59,350 nucleotides of DNA from Bacteroidota bacterium (GTDB taxonomy: Bacteria > Bacteroidota > Bacteroidia > AKYH767-A > OLB10). Positions 30,443-38,958 of the stretch are shown here, piece after piece. The position numbers were made by a program, and so were the translations under genes. The notes beneath the pieces are model-generated. The model made no database searches. It was not told the origin of the DNA and saw only the letters and a list, made by a program, of their open reading frames with translations. Location: the NCBI GenBank assembly GCA_024638565.1, contig JAHEKC010000007.1, positions 1 to 59,350 of the forward strand. Direction: 5' to 3'. Every line of letters starts with the position of its first letter. Positions within the stretch are counted from its first letter, which is position 1.

Positions 30443-31240
30443 ATGGACCGCCTCACCCTCATCAGCCAGATACGAAAGAAGCGCTCATTCCTCTGCGTGG
30501 GCCTGGATACGGATCCCGCACGCATTCCCGGTCACCTGCGCAAGTCGGATGACCCCGTATTCGAATTCAACAAGGCCGTCATAGAAGCGACCCGGGATCA
30601 TTGTGTGGCGTACAAGCCCAACATCGCATTCTATGAAGCTATGGGGCCAAAAGGCTGGCACACCCTGGAAAAGACACTCGCACTGATCCCCGATGACATC
30701 TTCACCATTGCGGACGCCAAGCGCGGCGACATCGGCAATTCCTCGAAAAAATATGCCGAGACGTTCTTCCAGACATTCGATTTTGATGCCGTGACCCTGT
30801 CCCCGTACATGGGTGAGGATTCGATCCGTCCGTTCCTCGAATTCGAAGGCAAATGGGCCATCCTGCTGGCGCTGACCTCCAACCCGGGCGCGGAAGATTT
30901 CCAGTCAGCAGGCGATGAGCCCCTGTACCGGCGCGTACTGGAGGTCTCCAGCCGCTGGGGTCATGACGGGAATACGATGTATGTGGTGGGGGCCACGCGA
31001 CCGGAAGCATTTACCGCCGTCCGGCAGGTGGTACCGGGGCATTTCCTGCTCGTGCCCGGTGTGGGCGCCCAGGGCGGCGATTTTGACCGCCTCTGCGATG
31101 CCGGCCTGAACAAGGACACCGGGCTGCTGGTCAACGCCTCCCGCAGCATCCTGTACGCCTCTTCCGGCACCGACTTCGCGGAAAAAGCCGGCGAGCAGGC
31201 AGCCGCCATGGCCAGGCAGATGGCCGGCAGGATATCATAA
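30443..31240 (+). CDS. pyrF: Orotidine-5'-phosphate decarboxylase
   Basis: FLCVGLDTDPARIP; VAYKPNIAFYEAMGPKGWHTLEKT; TIADAKRGDIGNSSKKYAETFF. Confidence 0.96.
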   Translation: MDRLTLISQIRKKRSFLCVGLDTDPARIPGHLRKSDDPVFEFNKAVIEATRDHCVAYKPNIAFYEAMGPKGWHTLEKTLALIPDDIFTIADAKRGDIGNSSKKYAETFFQTFDFDAVTLSPYMGEDSIRPFLEFEGKWAILLALTSNPGAEDFQSAGDEPLYRRVLEVSSRWGHDGNTMYVVGATRPEAFTAVRQVVPGHFLLVPGVGAQGGDFDRLCDAGLNKDTGLLVNASRSILYASSGTDFAEKAGEQAAAMARQMAGRIS

Positions 31241-31337
31241 CCACACCAGCCCCCTGAAACCTGTATTTTAATACCTTAGTATTAAACCATCAGACCTGCC
31301 GGAAGTCAAAACCCGGTATCAATACAGCCTGAAACCC

Positions 31338-33677
31338 ATGAGAAGAACAATTGTGCTGATTAGCCTCTGCTCCGCACTGCTGGCACCCGCCGTGTACGGC
31401 CAGAAACTGCCCGCTGAATGGCGTATCACGCCTGACGGCAGGATGCTCATTCTCGGCGACCAGGACAAGAAGGCCACGCTGTACGACCACCTGATCGTTC
31501 GAGACATCCACCTCTCATTCACGCAGCCGAACTACTGGCAGATCATGCAGGGGAATTACCAGTCGCAGACCAATCTCATGGCCACCATGGTTGTGGATGG
31601 CATCACTTACGACAGCGTGGGTGTCCGGTTTAAAGGCCAGACTTCCTACTCGCAAACGGGCAATGCCCAGAAGAAATCGTTCAACATAGAAACAGACTGG
31701 CTCGTTCCCGGGCAGAAGCTGATGGGCTACGACATCCTGAACCTGCACAACTGCTTCCAGGATGAGTCCTTCATGCGGGAAGTGTTTTTCCAGCACCAGC
31801 TCCGGAATCATATCCCTATCGCCAAGTCGGCATTCACGAAATTGTATATCAACGGCCAGAACTGGGGTGTGTATCCCAACATAGAACAGGTCAGCGGCGA
31901 GTTCCTGAACGAATGGTTCCTCAGCAACGACGGATCGCTGTGGCGTGCCGACCGCCCACCGGGCTCACCCGGCGGTCCCGGCGGTGGCTGGGGCGACGGT
32001 ACGGCGGCACTAAACTATCACGGGCCTGACACCTCCCTCTACCAGCCCTATTATACGCTGAAGCGGTTTACGAAAACGAATCCATGGGATGACCTGGTGA
32101 ACACCTGCGATGTACTCAACAACACGCCGCTGGCCAACCTGCCCCAGACCCTGGCCGGCGTCATGGATATCGACCGGACCCTTTGGGTCCTCGCCGCGGA
32201 GATCCTGTTCTCTGACGACGACAGCTATGTCCACAAGGGAAAGATGGACTACTATGTCTACTACGAACCCGAAACGGGAAGGATGGTCGCGCAGGAATAT
32301 GACGGCAACAGTGTCATGAGTCCGAATTACCAGTACTGGAGCCCGTTCTACCATGAAACAAATCCCAACTACCCCCTGCTGAACCGCCTGTTGGCTATCC
32401 CCGGGCTCCGGCAGCGGTACCTGGCGCATTTGCGCACACTCATCGCGGAAGCATTTGACACCACGACCGCATTTCCGCTTATTGACGGTTACAAGGCGCT
32501 GATCGATACCATGGTGCAGAACGACCCGAAGAAGCTGTACTCCTACAGCCAGTTCGTGAATGAAATAACGGTACTGAAGAACTTTATCACCCTGCGAAAA
32601 GGATTCCTGAATAATAACCCGGAGGTCATGCAGACCGGTCCGTCGATCAGCAACACAGTTTACTATACCAATGGCAACGCCTGGACGGCACCTTCCGATT
32701 CCGATGACGTGGTGGTCAACGCCTCACTGGCCCATACCAGTGGCATCCAGGACGCCCGGCTGTATTACAGCAACGGGCTGGTGGGCAATTTCACCCGGAC
32801 CGATATGTTCGATGACGGGCAGCATGACGATGGGGCGGCAGGCGACGGCGTATACGGGGCTACCATCCCGGGTCATGCCGCCGGAAGCTGGGTGCGGTTC
32901 TACGTGGAAGGTGCCGCGGCCAACAATGCACAAACGGTCACCTATGACCCGCCGGGCGCCGAGCATGACGTATACATATACGTGGTGGCTCCCAAACTGG
33001 CCAACGACACCCATGTGGTCATCAATGAACTGATGGCCTCCAACATTTCAGCCGTCACAGACAATGCCGGTGAGTATGATGACTGGATCGAATTGTACAA
33101 CAACTCCACCAGCCCGGTGGATATCAGCGGCTATTTCCTTACGGATAACACGGTCAACCTGACCAAGTACACCTTTCCGCAGGGCACCGTCCTGCTGCCG
33201 AACGCGTACCTGATCGTGTGGGCAGACGAGGATGCCAGCCAGGGTGCCTTCCATGCCAACTTCAAACTTTCCGCGGCCGGTGAACAGCTTTACCTGCTCA
33301 ATCCCGGCCAGGAGCTGGTGGATTCCATCAGCTGGGGTCAGCAGGTCGCGGACATGGGATTTGCACGTGTCCCCAACGGGGTGGGGAATTTCATCATCCA
33401 GCAGCATACCTATGCCGCCAACAACAACCTGACCTCGGTCCAGGAGCTGGAGCCGGCGGTCACCGACCTGCTTCTCTTTCCCAACCCCGCCAGGGAGGTC
33501 TTGAATATAAAGGCCGTGGGAACGGAACGTGCTGAGCTGACGGTCACCGACATGCCCGGCAGGCTCGTTTACAGGAGTGAGCTGCACGGCGAGGCCCGCA
33601 TTTCACTGGCAGGCTGGAAAGCCGGTATATACCTGGTACGCTGCGGGGCTTTGACGCGGAAACTGGTGGTGCAGTAG
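31338..33677 (+). CDS. CotH kinase family protein with C-terminal lamin-tail domain and T9SS sorting domain
   Basis: CotH: GVRFKGQTSYSQTGNAQKKSFNIETDWLVPGQKLMGYDILNLHNCFQDESFMREV..YINGQNWGVYPNIEQVSGEFL; LTD: HVVINELMASNISAVTDNAGEYDDWIELYNNS; C-terminal LLLFPNPAREVLNIKAVG...AGIYLVRCG. Confidence 0.9.
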   Translation: MRRTIVLISLCSALLAPAVYGQKLPAEWRITPDGRMLILGDQDKKATLYDHLIVRDIHLSFTQPNYWQIMQGNYQSQTNLMATMVVDGITYDSVGVRFKGQTSYSQTGNAQKKSFNIETDWLVPGQKLMGYDILNLHNCFQDESFMREVFFQHQLRNHIPIAKSAFTKLYINGQNWGVYPNIEQVSGEFLNEWFLSNDGSLWRADRPPGSPGGPGGGWGDGTAALNYHGPDTSLYQPYYTLKRFTKTNPWDDLVNTCDVLNNTPLANLPQTLAGVMDIDRTLWVLAAEILFSDDDSYVHKGKMDYYVYYEPETGRMVAQEYDGNSVMSPNYQYWSPFYHETNPNYPLLNRLLAIPGLRQRYLAHLRTLIAEAFDTTTAFPLIDGYKALIDTMVQNDPKKLYSYSQFVNEITVLKNFITLRKGFLNNNPEVMQTGPSISNTVYYTNGNAWTAPSDSDDVVVNASLAHTSGIQDARLYYSNGLVGNFTRTDMFDDGQHDDGAAGDGVYGATIPGHAAGSWVRFYVEGAAANNAQTVTYDPPGAEHDVYIYVVAPKLANDTHVVINELMASNISAVTDNAGEYDDWIELYNNSTSPVDISGYFLTDNTVNLTKYTFPQGTVLLPNAYLIVWADEDASQGAFHANFKLSAAGEQLYLLNPGQELVDSISWGQQVADMGFARVPNGVGNFIIQQHTYAANNNLTSVQELEPAVTDLLLFPNPAREVLNIKAVGTERAELTVTDMPGRLVYRSELHGEARISLAGWKAGIYLVRCGALTRKLVVQ

Positions 33678-33794
33678 GCATTACTGCACGCGCCTCATTT
33701 TCATGCCCTTCCGTCTTCCGGGATAATAAAAAAGTTCTTACTTTTGCCGTCCTCGCGGCCACGGGCTTCGTTTTCAGGGCCCCGCGTCGCTTAA

Positions 33795-33867
33795 GCGGAT
33801 GTAGCTCATTTGGTAGAGCGCGACCTTGCCAAGGTCGAGGTGGCCGGTTCGAGCCCGGTCATCCGCT
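33795..33867 (+). tRNA. tRNA-Gly (anticodon GCC)
   Basis: GCGGATG acceptor pairs with CATCCGC; anticodon stem CGACC/GGTCG, loop TTGCCAA; GGTTCGA T-loop. Confidence 0.96.
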
Positions 33868-34077
33868 CGGTTTAAGTTATTGGGTAATCGTTAATTGTTA
33901 TTTGATCGGCATGTCGCCAGGTAACATCAACGAAACTCCGGTAACTTTTTTTTTACCCGTTACTTTAACATCTCCGGTTCCCGGTCCACGCAAACTTTCA
34001 GCTTCTCAACAACTCGATAACTCACTAACTTACCCCCTCAATCTCGAACATTGGATCTCGAAATTTAAACTGGTTAT

Positions 34078-34162
34078 GCCCGGGTGGTGGAACTGGTAGA
34101 CACGCAGGACTTAAAATCCTGTAGCCATTGCGGCTGTGCGGGTTCGACCCCCGCCCCGGGTA
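34078..34162 (+). tRNA. tRNA-Leu (anticodon UAA)
   Basis: GCCCGGG/CCCGGGT acceptor, loop CTTAAAA with anticodon TAA, long variable arm, T-arm GCGGGTTCGACCCCCGC; 85 nt. Confidence 0.96.
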
Positions 34163-34181
34163 CTAAATCAGAGTGAGTGTG

Positions 34182-34218
34182 AGAGCGGGAGCGAGCACAC
34201 GAGCTCTGATTTTACCTC
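34182..34218. repeat. 37-bp direct repeat, copy 1
   Basis: agagcgggagcgagcacacgagctctgattttacctc, identical to 34291-34327. Confidence 0.92.
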
Positions 34219-34290
34219 GCGCTCACTCTGACGCTCACTCTATAAGGCAATTTGTCAACGCTTCCAAATCTTAATTACATTACCAATCTA

Positions 34291-34327
34291 AGAGCGGGAG
34301 CGAGCACACGAGCTCTGATTTTACCTC
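34291..34327. repeat. 37-bp direct repeat, copy 2
   Basis: Identical to 34182-34218. Confidence 0.92.
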
Positions 34328-34360
34328 ACTCGCACACTGACACTCACGCTATGAGTATCA

Positions 34361-34876
34361 ATGTCACAGCTCCCAGGCATTCGGATATCAATCATGCTTT
34401 TGACGGCATCAATGGTTTTAGCCGCATGCACGCCGACCAGAGACAGGATAAACCAGGGACAGCAATCATCCCAATCCACCACTTATGCGGAACCGTTATC
34501 GGAACTTACCCTTGCCCAACAATCTTCCTTCGATGCCCTAAACATGCTGCAAACAAGCACGGACGAGAAGAACCGTCTTTACTCCACTTTTACAGGTATT
34601 GTTCAATCCTGCTATCCGCCCGATACCAGCTTTACAATTGCGCGTACTGATTTACGTACTGCCATGGAACAGTTTGTGACAAGGCATTGCACGAACCTGG
34701 CTCTAAAGAAGCGCAATGAGCTCGCGGCAACTGCGGCTTTAGCACAAGAGGAATATATCGTATTGCATTGCCACGGCAACTCTCCCGATATTAATTACGA
34801 AAACGGGCTTCCCCTTTCAGGTACATGGGTGATGCCAGGTGTTCTTGGCCGAAGGGATGTTATTCTGGTGTGGTGA
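34361..34876 (+). CDS. Hypothetical lipoprotein (orphan)
   Basis: MSQLPGIRISIMLLTASMVLAAC lipobox; 171 aa; no family recognised. Confidence 0.55.
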   Translation: MSQLPGIRISIMLLTASMVLAACTPTRDRINQGQQSSQSTTYAEPLSELTLAQQSSFDALNMLQTSTDEKNRLYSTFTGIVQSCYPPDTSFTIARTDLRTAMEQFVTRHCTNLALKKRNELAATAALAQEEYIVLHCHGNSPDINYENGLPLSGTWVMPGVLGRRDVILVW

Positions 34877-35005
34877 CTGATGAAAAATGAAATAATGTTG
34901 CACCACAACGCAATAATGCAATGATCTCTTTTCATCTTGTCTGCGAAAAGCAATCAACGGCTTAACCCGATTCCGTCCATTGCCCTTTGGAATACAGGGC
35001 TTAAT

Positions 35006-35317
35006 TCACACATATAGGTAATAGAATTTCTTTCCATCCTTTACCTCGTCCTCGTTTCCGGAGAAGGCGCAACCGAGATAGGAAACAACGGCCGTATCAG
35101 GAACCCTAACCTTCCCGGGGCCCATTTCCTTCATGGTGGATCCTCCGAATTTATTAATCTTTTGGGCCGGCACACACGGAATGCCCGGAATTACAATTCC
35201 GTATACGAAAGCGGCAATAACTTTTCTCGTAATGATATTGGTTTCGTGGTTTGTAATAAAAGCGTCTAAAAATTGGGACAGGCGTCGAAGTAACAGGGCA
35301 ATACAATGGGGTTCCAT
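35006..35317 (-). CDS. Hypothetical small protein (uncertain; competes with an overlapping plus-strand ORF)
   Basis: 103-aa ORF in an otherwise unexplained gap; no recognised motif. Confidence 0.25.
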   Translation of the reverse strand: MEPHCIALLLRRLSQFLDAFITNHETNIITRKVIAAFVYGIVIPGIPCVPAQKINKFGGSTMKEMGPGKVRVPDTAVVSYLGCAFSGNEDEVKDGKKFYYLYV

Positions 35318-35352
35318 GGGACCTTCAGCCTTGAAGACTTATGTCCTTGAAG

Positions 35353-36345
35353 TTAGATAGCCAGGTAGTACATCAGCACCAGGTATATGCATATGATCAC
35401 CACGGAGTCCAGCCCGAACAGCCATACTTTGCGCTGCGGCCTTATCATGATGCCCAGTCCCACGACCGCCGTCATCACCACGGTGGCCATCACCGACTCC
35501 ATGTGTGCCTTACTGATGGCGGCATACAATGAACCGCCTGTATAAAACAGGTCGTCGATACCCAGGATGAGGATATTGAAGATATTGCTCCCCAGCAGGT
35601 TCCCCACCACCATGTCATACGCCATCAGCCGCACGGCGGCAATGGATACGACCAGCTCCGGCAGCGAGGTGGCCGCGGCAAGGAAGAGCGTGCCGAAGAA
35701 GGTATCAGAGATGCCATACCAGGCAGCCAGCTCCTCACCGAAATACGGCAGGAACAACGCCGCCACAAGTACGACAAGTGCATTCAGCCCGTAAACGATC
35801 AGGGAACGCCTCAGCGAAGGCGGCTTCCCGCCGGATATGGCTGTCGTCTCCCGTTCCGGCATAACCTTACCCGACCTGCCGAAACGGTAGATCGCGTAGA
35901 TCGTGGCCAGGTACACCACGAAGATGACGGGCGTGAAAGCACTGACCCAAAAAAAGACAGGAGTCTTTTCCGCCGTAAGGATGGCCACCCCCGAAACCGT
36001 GAGCAGGATCAGGCTGAAAAAGCCAGCCACCACGTGGCTGCGCTCCACCAGGGACGTAAGCGGTTTCCTGATACGGGCGTCGAGCAATGAGAGGATCAGC
36101 AGGTTGAAAACACAGCTCCCGAAAATGTCCCCTGCGGCCAGGTCCGGCGCCTTGACGACCGCCACCGCACTGATGCCATTGACAAGTTCAGGCAAAGAGG
36201 TGATCGATGCCATTAAGATGAGCCCGATCCATGCCTTGCTCAGGCCCGTCAGCTCGGAGATCCGGTTGCCATGGTAGGTCAGCCGGATGCCGCTGACCAC
36301 GATCAGGGCCGTGCATATTATAAAACCTGCCAGTGCCTGCCACAT
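35353..36345 (-). CDS. Sodium/calcium exchanger family protein (CaCA, YrbG-like)
   Basis: Two alpha repeats: GLILMASITSLPELVNGISAV..GDIFGSCVFNLLILSLLD and GTLFLAAATSLPELVVSIAAVR..GNLLGSNIFNILILGIDD. Confidence 0.93.
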   Translation of the reverse strand: MWQALAGFIICTALIVVSGIRLTYHGNRISELTGLSKAWIGLILMASITSLPELVNGISAVAVVKAPDLAAGDIFGSCVFNLLILSLLDARIRKPLTSLVERSHVVAGFFSLILLTVSGVAILTAEKTPVFFWVSAFTPVIFVVYLATIYAIYRFGRSGKVMPERETTAISGGKPPSLRRSLIVYGLNALVVLVAALFLPYFGEELAAWYGISDTFFGTLFLAAATSLPELVVSIAAVRLMAYDMVVGNLLGSNIFNILILGIDDLFYTGGSLYAAISKAHMESVMATVVMTAVVGLGIMIRPQRKVWLFGLDSVVIICIYLVLMYYLAI

Positions 36346-36465
36346 AACTTTATCTCTCCGTTTGCCAATTTACAACTGGCGGCCGTATCTGTTCAATCCG
36401 CTGGGTCAAACCTGCACCGTTTATTCGTTTATCAGCCGGGAAAGGCAATACTTTTCATTTGCCGT

Positions 36466-37134
36466 TTAAAGGCTTATCTCAATATCCACCCCTACCACGT
36501 AATCCGTCACCGGTGCCACTACATTCACTTCCTTGTTGATCATGTAATACAGCCCGAGGGCATAGGTCTTGTTAAACTTATAATCGGCTCCCACGCGATA
36601 CCTGAGATTGTCCACCGTATTGCCCCCGACACCATTGAGCTGGTAATTCCATTCGAACGAAAAATAAGGGCGGTAGGGGCGGTCCATGTCTGCACGTGCC
36701 GTGATTTTACTGCGCAGGTGGCTCTCGGGAGAAAGTGTCTTGCGGTCGCTGCGCGCCTGCCTGTACTGGGACTGGTAGCGCTCACGGAAAATGAAGTCCA
36801 CGTACCGGGTCCGGTATCTGTATGAAACATCGGCATACCACCGTTGCCGGGACTCGTAATAATCATCCAGCTGCTTCTTGCGGATAAACCGGTAGTGCAG
36901 CTCCACATCCACATGCCTGTTTATCTCGTACCCGACGCCGGCATCCGTATATATCGTGCTGATTTCAGATGCATTCTCGTAAAACCGGACATCTTCCGCG
37001 AGGCTCACTGATAATTCCTTTGTCAGGGCCTTGCCCACGGAAATACTCGTCCAGATCCCGAAGTCATTTACCTGCGAAGCGCCCAAAAACGGGAGGCATA
37101 CAAGCAATGCCATTGCACCAGACACTCTATTCAT
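36466..37134 (-). CDS. DUF2490-type outer-membrane beta-barrel protein
   Basis: Signal peptide; DFGIWTSISVGKALTKELSVSLAEDVRFYENASEISTIYTDAGVGYEINRHVDVELHYRFI; alternating beta-strand pattern. Confidence 0.75.
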   Translation of the reverse strand: MNRVSGAMALLVCLPFLGASQVNDFGIWTSISVGKALTKELSVSLAEDVRFYENASEISTIYTDAGVGYEINRHVDVELHYRFIRKKQLDDYYESRQRWYADVSYRYRTRYVDFIFRERYQSQYRQARSDRKTLSPESHLRSKITARADMDRPYRPYFSFEWNYQLNGVGGNTVDNLRYRVGADYKFNKTYALGLYYMINKEVNVVAPVTDYVVGVDIEISL

Positions 37135-37744
37135 AGTAATACACCTGCAGCTGGGCGGAATCCCGCAGAAAATCGACGGTATTGATGTTTACATGATTGA
37201 CCTTCACCCCCAGCCTTTTCTCGAGGTCGTCTATAAGCTCCTGCCTGCGTTCAGGACGGATCAATTCGATCTTCTCATAATTCACAACCTTCGACACCTC
37301 GTTCCTGATGAGCACATTATACTCCATCAGGTAGGTAAAAATCAAAATGATTCCCCCCAGTATGCTGAACTCATCCCAGCTGCCCCTGCTCACGGCCATG
37401 ATCAGCCCGATCGAGATGGACAGGAACAAATAGGTCATATCCTTCATGGAGATGTTCTCCGTCCGGTAGCGAAGCATCGAAAAGACGGCAAAAAGACCGA
37501 AAGCCGCACCGATACTCATTTCCACCTTGTTCAGCAGGTAGGTAACCAGAAAAATGAGAATGTTGAAGATGAAATAGGTGAAGACGTACTCCCTGTTCCT
37601 TCTCGACGGCAGGTAAATCAGCCGCAGCAGCACCCACATGGTCACCAGGTTGATCCCGAGCCGCATGAAGAACTTCGGCGGAAGCCGGTTCAGGAACTCC
37701 ATCGCATTGTTCGTTTCGTTCAGGATCAGTTCAGGCAATAGCAT
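37127..37744 (-). CDS. DUF4956 membrane protein
   Basis: Multi-TM followed by the characteristic GAAFGLFAVFSMLRYRTENISMKDMTYLFLSISIGLIMAV; cytoplasmic C-terminal domain. Confidence 0.85.
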   Translation of the reverse strand: MLLPELILNETNNAMEFLNRLPPKFFMRLGINLVTMWVLLRLIYLPSRRNREYVFTYFIFNILIFLVTYLLNKVEMSIGAAFGLFAVFSMLRYRTENISMKDMTYLFLSISIGLIMAVSRGSWDEFSILGGIILIFTYLMEYNVLIRNEVSKVVNYEKIELIRPERRQELIDDLEKRLGVKVNHVNINTVDFLRDSAQLQVYYYE

Positions 37745-38495
37745 TTTGCTTTAGTTTTTGAATGCGGATCATCCGCGGTTTGAAATTGTTTTGCCGGATT
37801 CCGGCATGAAGCCTGGCCACGCCAAAGCAATACTTACTCAGCGAACCCTTGCGGATATGCCGTTCCCGCAACAGCTCGACGAATTCCGACCTCCGGGCCC
37901 GTTCCTGCTTTATTTCCACGATCACCAGTCCGTCGAGGCCCACCGTTCGTTCGCCGTTCCGGAAAGTAACCTCCCGGTCAATGGTTACCCGCTCCGGACT
38001 GTGCCTGTTGACGATCGTAATGCGCGTGAAGTCGACATGCAACCGGGCTTTAAGCATGGAGGCGTCCATCGGTGTGAGCGAGCGTAACAGCTCGTCTTCC
38101 GGGCCGGCTATATATTCCATGTTTCGTGGCACCTTGATCCGGTTCTTAACGGTTCGCCCCTTATTATTCTTGAACTTGATCTCGAAAAAACTGATCCCGG
38201 ATTCCACGTAGGTCCGGTACCTGATCTTGAAACGGTTCAGCTTGCCGCACTGGTGCTGGTGGTACAGGCGGAGGTCCGGTGTATCGAAATACACGGAGGT
38301 ATAATGGATCATCCTGGCCCCGCTGACCTCCAGCGCACGGTACGACGGAAGCAAAGCCTCGAAAAGCCCCGGCAGCAGGTTCTCATGAAATACATACTTG
38401 GTATCGGTACGATCCATCAACCGGACGCTATCCATCTCTTTCAGCGTGATTGGATCGAAACGGGCCACGACCTCTGAAACAGATGCGGCTGACAT
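37731..38495 (-). CDS. VTC-domain (triphosphate-tunnel) polyphosphate polymerase-like protein
   Basis: Preferred start MSAASVSEVV at 38495. Motifs LMDRTDTKYVF, YTSVYFDTPDLRLYHQHQCGKLNRFKIRYRTY, FFEIKFKNNKGRTVKNRI, VTIDREVTF, IVEIKQE, SKYCFG. Confidence 0.88.
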   Translation of the reverse strand: MSAASVSEVVARFDPITLKEMDSVRLMDRTDTKYVFHENLLPGLFEALLPSYRALEVSGARMIHYTSVYFDTPDLRLYHQHQCGKLNRFKIRYRTYVESGISFFEIKFKNNKGRTVKNRIKVPRNMEYIAGPEDELLRSLTPMDASMLKARLHVDFTRITIVNRHSPERVTIDREVTFRNGERTVGLDGLVIVEIKQERARRSEFVELLRERHIRKGSLSKYCFGVARLHAGIRQNNFKPRMIRIQKLKQNAIA

Positions 38496-38499
38496 GGGA

Positions 38500-38898
38500 T
38501 CAGTTGCGCTTGATGATGAATGTTCCGGCATCCACCACCTGGTCATTGCCGGTGATCTCCACGTTGTGGATCACGGGAATCTTGCCCACGGTATCCGACA
38601 GCGTGGTATCACCTGAATAAACATACACCCGGTAGTTGCCTTTTCGCAGGTACTTGAACTCAAAGCGACCGTCAGGGCTTGTCCACAACCGGTCGCCATA
38701 GCTGATATCGTCGCCGTAGATGATGAAAACCTCTTCGTCAGCACCGTCATGCTCCCCGAGCACCTGCGTGTAGAAGGCATTGTACTGGACTACTTTCACG
38801 TACCCGGTGATGGAGGAGCTCCCCCCCTCACCCGGCCCTTTCTTGCAGGAAACGAGTATAACAGCCAGCAGGAATACAAAAGGAATACTTCTGATCAT
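38500..38898 (-). CDS. Small lipoprotein with Ig/carboxypeptidase-regulatory-like fold
   Basis: MIRSIPFVFLLAVILVSCKKGPGEG lipobox; SPDGRFEFKYLRKGNYRVYVYSGDT. Confidence 0.7.
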   Translation of the reverse strand: MIRSIPFVFLLAVILVSCKKGPGEGGSSSITGYVKVVQYNAFYTQVLGEHDGADEEVFIIYGDDISYGDRLWTSPDGRFEFKYLRKGNYRVYVYSGDTTLSDTVGKIPVIHNVEITGNDQVVDAGTFIIKRN

Positions 38899-38958
38899 AA
38901 GTCTTTGACCATTTAGAATGCGCGTGGATTAATCGCCGCGGTACGGCAAACCAAGGCC

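Noticed and set aside
35133-35360. 75-aa plus-strand ORF with a TM-like segment (AAITFLVMILVSWFVIK)
   Set aside because: Overlaps the 35006-35317 minus ORF; neither has a recognised family, so it was not called as a gene.
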